A model generated the notes under the pieces. The model had not been told where the DNA came from, ran no database searches, and saw only the letters and a program-made list of their open reading frames with translations. Positions 15,991 to 17,941 of a DNA stretch of 17,941 bases are shown piece by piece. The translations under genes and the position numbers were made by a program. The stretch's first letter is position 1. Each line of letters opens with the position of its first letter. Origin of the DNA: an uncultured Prosthecobacter sp. (GTDB taxonomy: Bacteria; Verrucomicrobiota; Verrucomicrobiia; Verrucomicrobiales; Verrucomicrobiaceae); NCBI GenBank assembly GCA_947523045.1, contig CANNUR010000037.1, forward strand, positions 1 to 17,941. The letters are read 5' to 3'.

Positions 15991-17928
15991 TCAGGATTCG
16001 GCGCGCCGGAGCTTCATTTTCAGGCGCTTCCAGGTCGGCACGTCCAGATTTTCACCACCGGCGGCGATGGCCGGCTCGGTGCCCTTGAAGCGACCGAGTT
16101 CCTCCTCCTTGCCGAGGCCGAGGTCGATCTGTGGCTGGGTCGGCTTTTTCACAGCGACCAGCGGCGGGGCGATTTTCTTCGGTTCGATGACCGGCGGTTC
16201 TTCGTCGCGCAGGTAGTCGTCGATGCTGATTTTGCGTTCGGCCGGCTTGGGCGCGGGCTCATGGGCGACGATCGTCTTGAACTCCGGCAGCGACGTGGTT
16301 TCACGGCTTGGCAGGAAGTCCTCAATGCGGATCTTGCGTTCGGCTTGCTTGGGCGCCGGTTCGCTGGCGATGAGGGTCTTGAGTTCGGGCAGGGGTGCCG
16401 GCTCGCGGACAGCCGCCGGAGCGGAAGTCGCTTGCACGGGCGGCTGGAAGTCGCTGAGCAGTTCCATCTCCAGAGCGTCGGGTTCGGGCGCACGACGCAG
16501 GGCGCTGGCGGGGCGCGATGCCGATTCGGCTGCCGGATTGGCGACGGCTTTCGGCGCGGGCGCTTGGATTTCGTCGTCCTGGAACAGCAGGTCGAGCGGC
16601 GGCACGACCGATTTGGCAACTGGCGGTGGCGGGGATTCGAGCTCAGTCTTGAATGCGGCGGGGGGAGGCGTCGGTTCGGGGGGGAACGCGGCGGCGGGTG
16701 CAGGTGGCGGTTCGGGGGCCGGCTCAGCCGTGGGGGCGGCAGGGGGCAGGGGCGGTTCGGGAATGAATTCGTCAGAGGGGGCCGGTGGCGGTTCCGTTAG
16801 GGTTTCGGCCTTCGGCACGGCGGGGGGCGGCGGGTTGACGATGGCGCGGGTGAGGCCGGAGCCGAGGACGTCGGCCATCTGCGGCATGGGGCGGTCATGC
16901 TGGGGCAGCATTTCGGCGGGCGGCGCGGCGGCGGCGACGCTGTTGAGCTGTTCGAGGCCGAGTGAGCTGATGAGGGTGACCGCGAGGCTGTCCTCGAGTT
17001 TGGCGTCGACGGCGACGCCGAAGAGGATGTGAGTCTGGTCGGGCACGTGGCGGCCGAGCTGCTTCATGACCGCGTCGACTTCGACGAGGGTGAGTGATTC
17101 GCCGCCGGCGATGTGGACGAGCAGGGTGCGGGTCTGGTGCAGCAGGCGGCCCTGGTCGATGAGCGGGCTCTTGAGGGCGCGCTTGAGGGCTTCGGCCCCG
17201 CGGTTCTGGCCGCGAGCCTCGCCGAACCCGAACAGGCAGCGGCCGTTCGAGGTGCTGAGGGCGGCGGTGAGGTCGTCGAGGCCGAGTTTGACCAGGCCGG
17301 GCAGGGTGACGATGGTGCAGATGGCGCGCAGGCTCTGGGCGATGAGCTGGTCGGCCTGCAGGAAGGCCTTCTGGATGCCGTCCTTGGGCAGGATCAGCTC
17401 GCCCATGCGGTTGTTTTCAAACAGCACAAGGGCGTCGGCACGCTTTTGCAGCTGGTCGAGCGCGGCGGCCGCCTGGGCGTTGCGGCGCCGGCCCTCGAAG
17501 CTGAAGGGCATGGCGGCGGCGACGATGACGAGGGCGCCGGTGGACTTGGCAATCTCGGCGATCACGGGTGCGGCGCCGGAGCCGGTGCCGCCGCCGAGGC
17601 CGGTGCAGACGAAGACAATGTCGTGGCCCTCGACTTCGCGGCGGATTTCCTCGCGCGAGAACATGGCTGCCTCGCGGCCGAGGTCGGGGTCGCCGCCGGC
17701 GCCGGCGCCGCGCACGAGGTCGGCGCCGAGCTGGAGCTTGACCGGTGCCATGGCGTGGCTGAGCACGCGCACGTCGGTGTGCATGCAGACGAGCTTGGCC
17801 TCCACCGTGCGGTCGAGCGTGATGCGGTCGAGGACATTGACGCCCGCGCCGCCGGTGCCGACGATGCAGGTGCGGAGGGCGGGCTTGCCGGAGTCATCCC
17901 GCTGGGAGTGGCGATCATATTCGACCAT
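15991..17928 (-). CDS. ftsZ: Cell division protein FtsZ, divergent with long linker
   Basis: A 645-aa FtsZ, well above the usual 350-450 aa. FtsZ is the tubulin-like GTPase that forms the division ring in the cytoplasm. The nucleotide-binding part has GTGGAGVN (24-31), TDVRVL in place of NTDxxxL, and the tubulin signature GGGTGSG (112-118); PFSFEGRRR (141-149) is also typical. The T7 synergy loop differs: PGLVKLGLDDL (210-220) replaces PGLINVDFADV, so E. coli N207 and D209 become K214 and G216 while D212 is kept (D219). The globular part ends near 330. A Pro/Ala/Glu-rich disordered linker of nearly 300 residues follows, holding two copies of an ERKI-I-D-L motif. The C terminus (ENLDVPTWKRLKMKLRR) matches the FtsZ C-terminal peptide that binds partners such as FtsA. 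Downstream is a cysteine desulfurase. The start ATG lies 13 bp from the right edge, so upstream dcw genes are not visible. Confidence 0.96.
   Translation of the reverse strand: MVEYDRHSQRDDSGKPALRTCIVGTGGAGVNVLDRITLDRTVEAKLVCMHTDVRVLSHAMAPVKLQLGADLVRGAGAGGDPDLGREAAMFSREEIRREVEGHDIVFVCTGLGGGTGSGAAPVIAEIAKSTGALVIVAAAMPFSFEGRRRNAQAAAALDQLQKRADALVLFENNRMGELILPKDGIQKAFLQADQLIAQSLRAICTIVTLPGLVKLGLDDLTAALSTSNGRCLFGFGEARGQNRGAEALKRALKSPLIDQGRLLHQTRTLLVHIAGGESLTLVEVDAVMKQLGRHVPDQTHILFGVAVDAKLEDSLAVTLISSLGLEQLNSVAAAAPPAEMLPQHDRPMPQMADVLGSGLTRAIVNPPPPAVPKAETLTEPPPAPSDEFIPEPPLPPAAPTAEPAPEPPPAPAAAFPPEPTPPPAAFKTELESPPPPVAKSVVPPLDLLFQDDEIQAPAPKAVANPAAESASRPASALRRAPEPDALEMELLSDFQPPVQATSAPAAVREPAPLPELKTLIASEPAPKQAERKIRIEDFLPSRETTSLPEFKTIVAHEPAPKPAERKISIDDYLRDEEPPVIEPKKIAPPLVAVKKPTQPQIDLGLGKEEELGRFKGTEPAIAAGGENLDVPTWKRLKMKLRRAES
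16201..16392 (-). repeat. Duplicated 102-bp segment in the ftsZ linker
   Basis: Two direct copies with a 102-bp (34-aa) period; the clearest parts are 16219-16290 and 16321-16392. The encoded pair is LPELKTLIASEPAPKQAERK-IRIEDFL and LPEFKTIVAHEPAPKPAERK-ISIDDYL. Unlike the surrounding low-complexity linker, the ends of these segments are charged and hydrophobic and well conserved between copies, like a short binding motif. Confidence 0.85.
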
Positions 17929-17941
17929 GATGGGCTGGTGG

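Overview
The window is GC-rich chromosomal DNA, most likely from a Verrucomicrobiota-type (PVC superphylum) bacterium. Four things suggest this: a paired DUF1549/DUF1553 (PSCyt2/PSD1) protein and DUF1501 protein, which are abundant in Planctomycetes and Verrucomicrobia; a divergent FtsZ with a long Pro/Ala/Glu linker; an EF-P with an unusual decoding-loop tip; and a large secreted protease built from choice-of-anchor-D-like and MBG-like modules. The phylum call is an inference from gene content. I see no rRNA, tRNA, CRISPR array, transposase or prophage gene.

Layout, left to right. (1) The 3' part of a SNF2-family helicase on the + strand runs off the left edge. (2) It converges, with only 6 bp between stop codons, on a minus-strand pair: DUF1549/DUF1553 protein (upstream) and DUF1501 protein (downstream). 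A 14-unit heptanucleotide tandem repeat sits at the junction of the pair, and an ATGA stop/start overlap there makes the reading frame of the second gene potentially dependent on repeat number. (3) Divergent from this pair is efp (elongation factor P), + strand. (4) A 314-bp gap (7565-7878) holds more heptamer-based repeats and a REP-like inverted repeat; there efp converges on (5) a 2148-aa secreted subtilase/sedolisin-like protease, minus strand, with three 120-aa repeats encoded by a 360-bp DNA repeat. (6) Upstream of the protease, an intrinsic terminator closes a minus-strand block: ftsZ, a cysteine desulfurase 19 bp downstream of it, and a small basic AT-hook-like protein.

How the genes relate. 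The ftsZ-desulfurase spacing suggests co-transcription, although one gene serves cell division and the other sulfur trafficking. The small basic protein may be read with them or from its own promoter, and ends at the terminator. The DUF1549/DUF1501 pair is a conserved but poorly understood exported couple. EF-P and the protease look like independent units.

No start codon whose upstream sequence is visible has a convincing Shine-Dalgarno site, so starts were chosen from signal peptides, family alignment and overlaps. The most interesting signals are the heptamer repeats, the REP-like element, the changed catalytic T7 loop and duplicated linker motif of FtsZ, and the EF-P loop. I did not find a clearly new multi-gene system.
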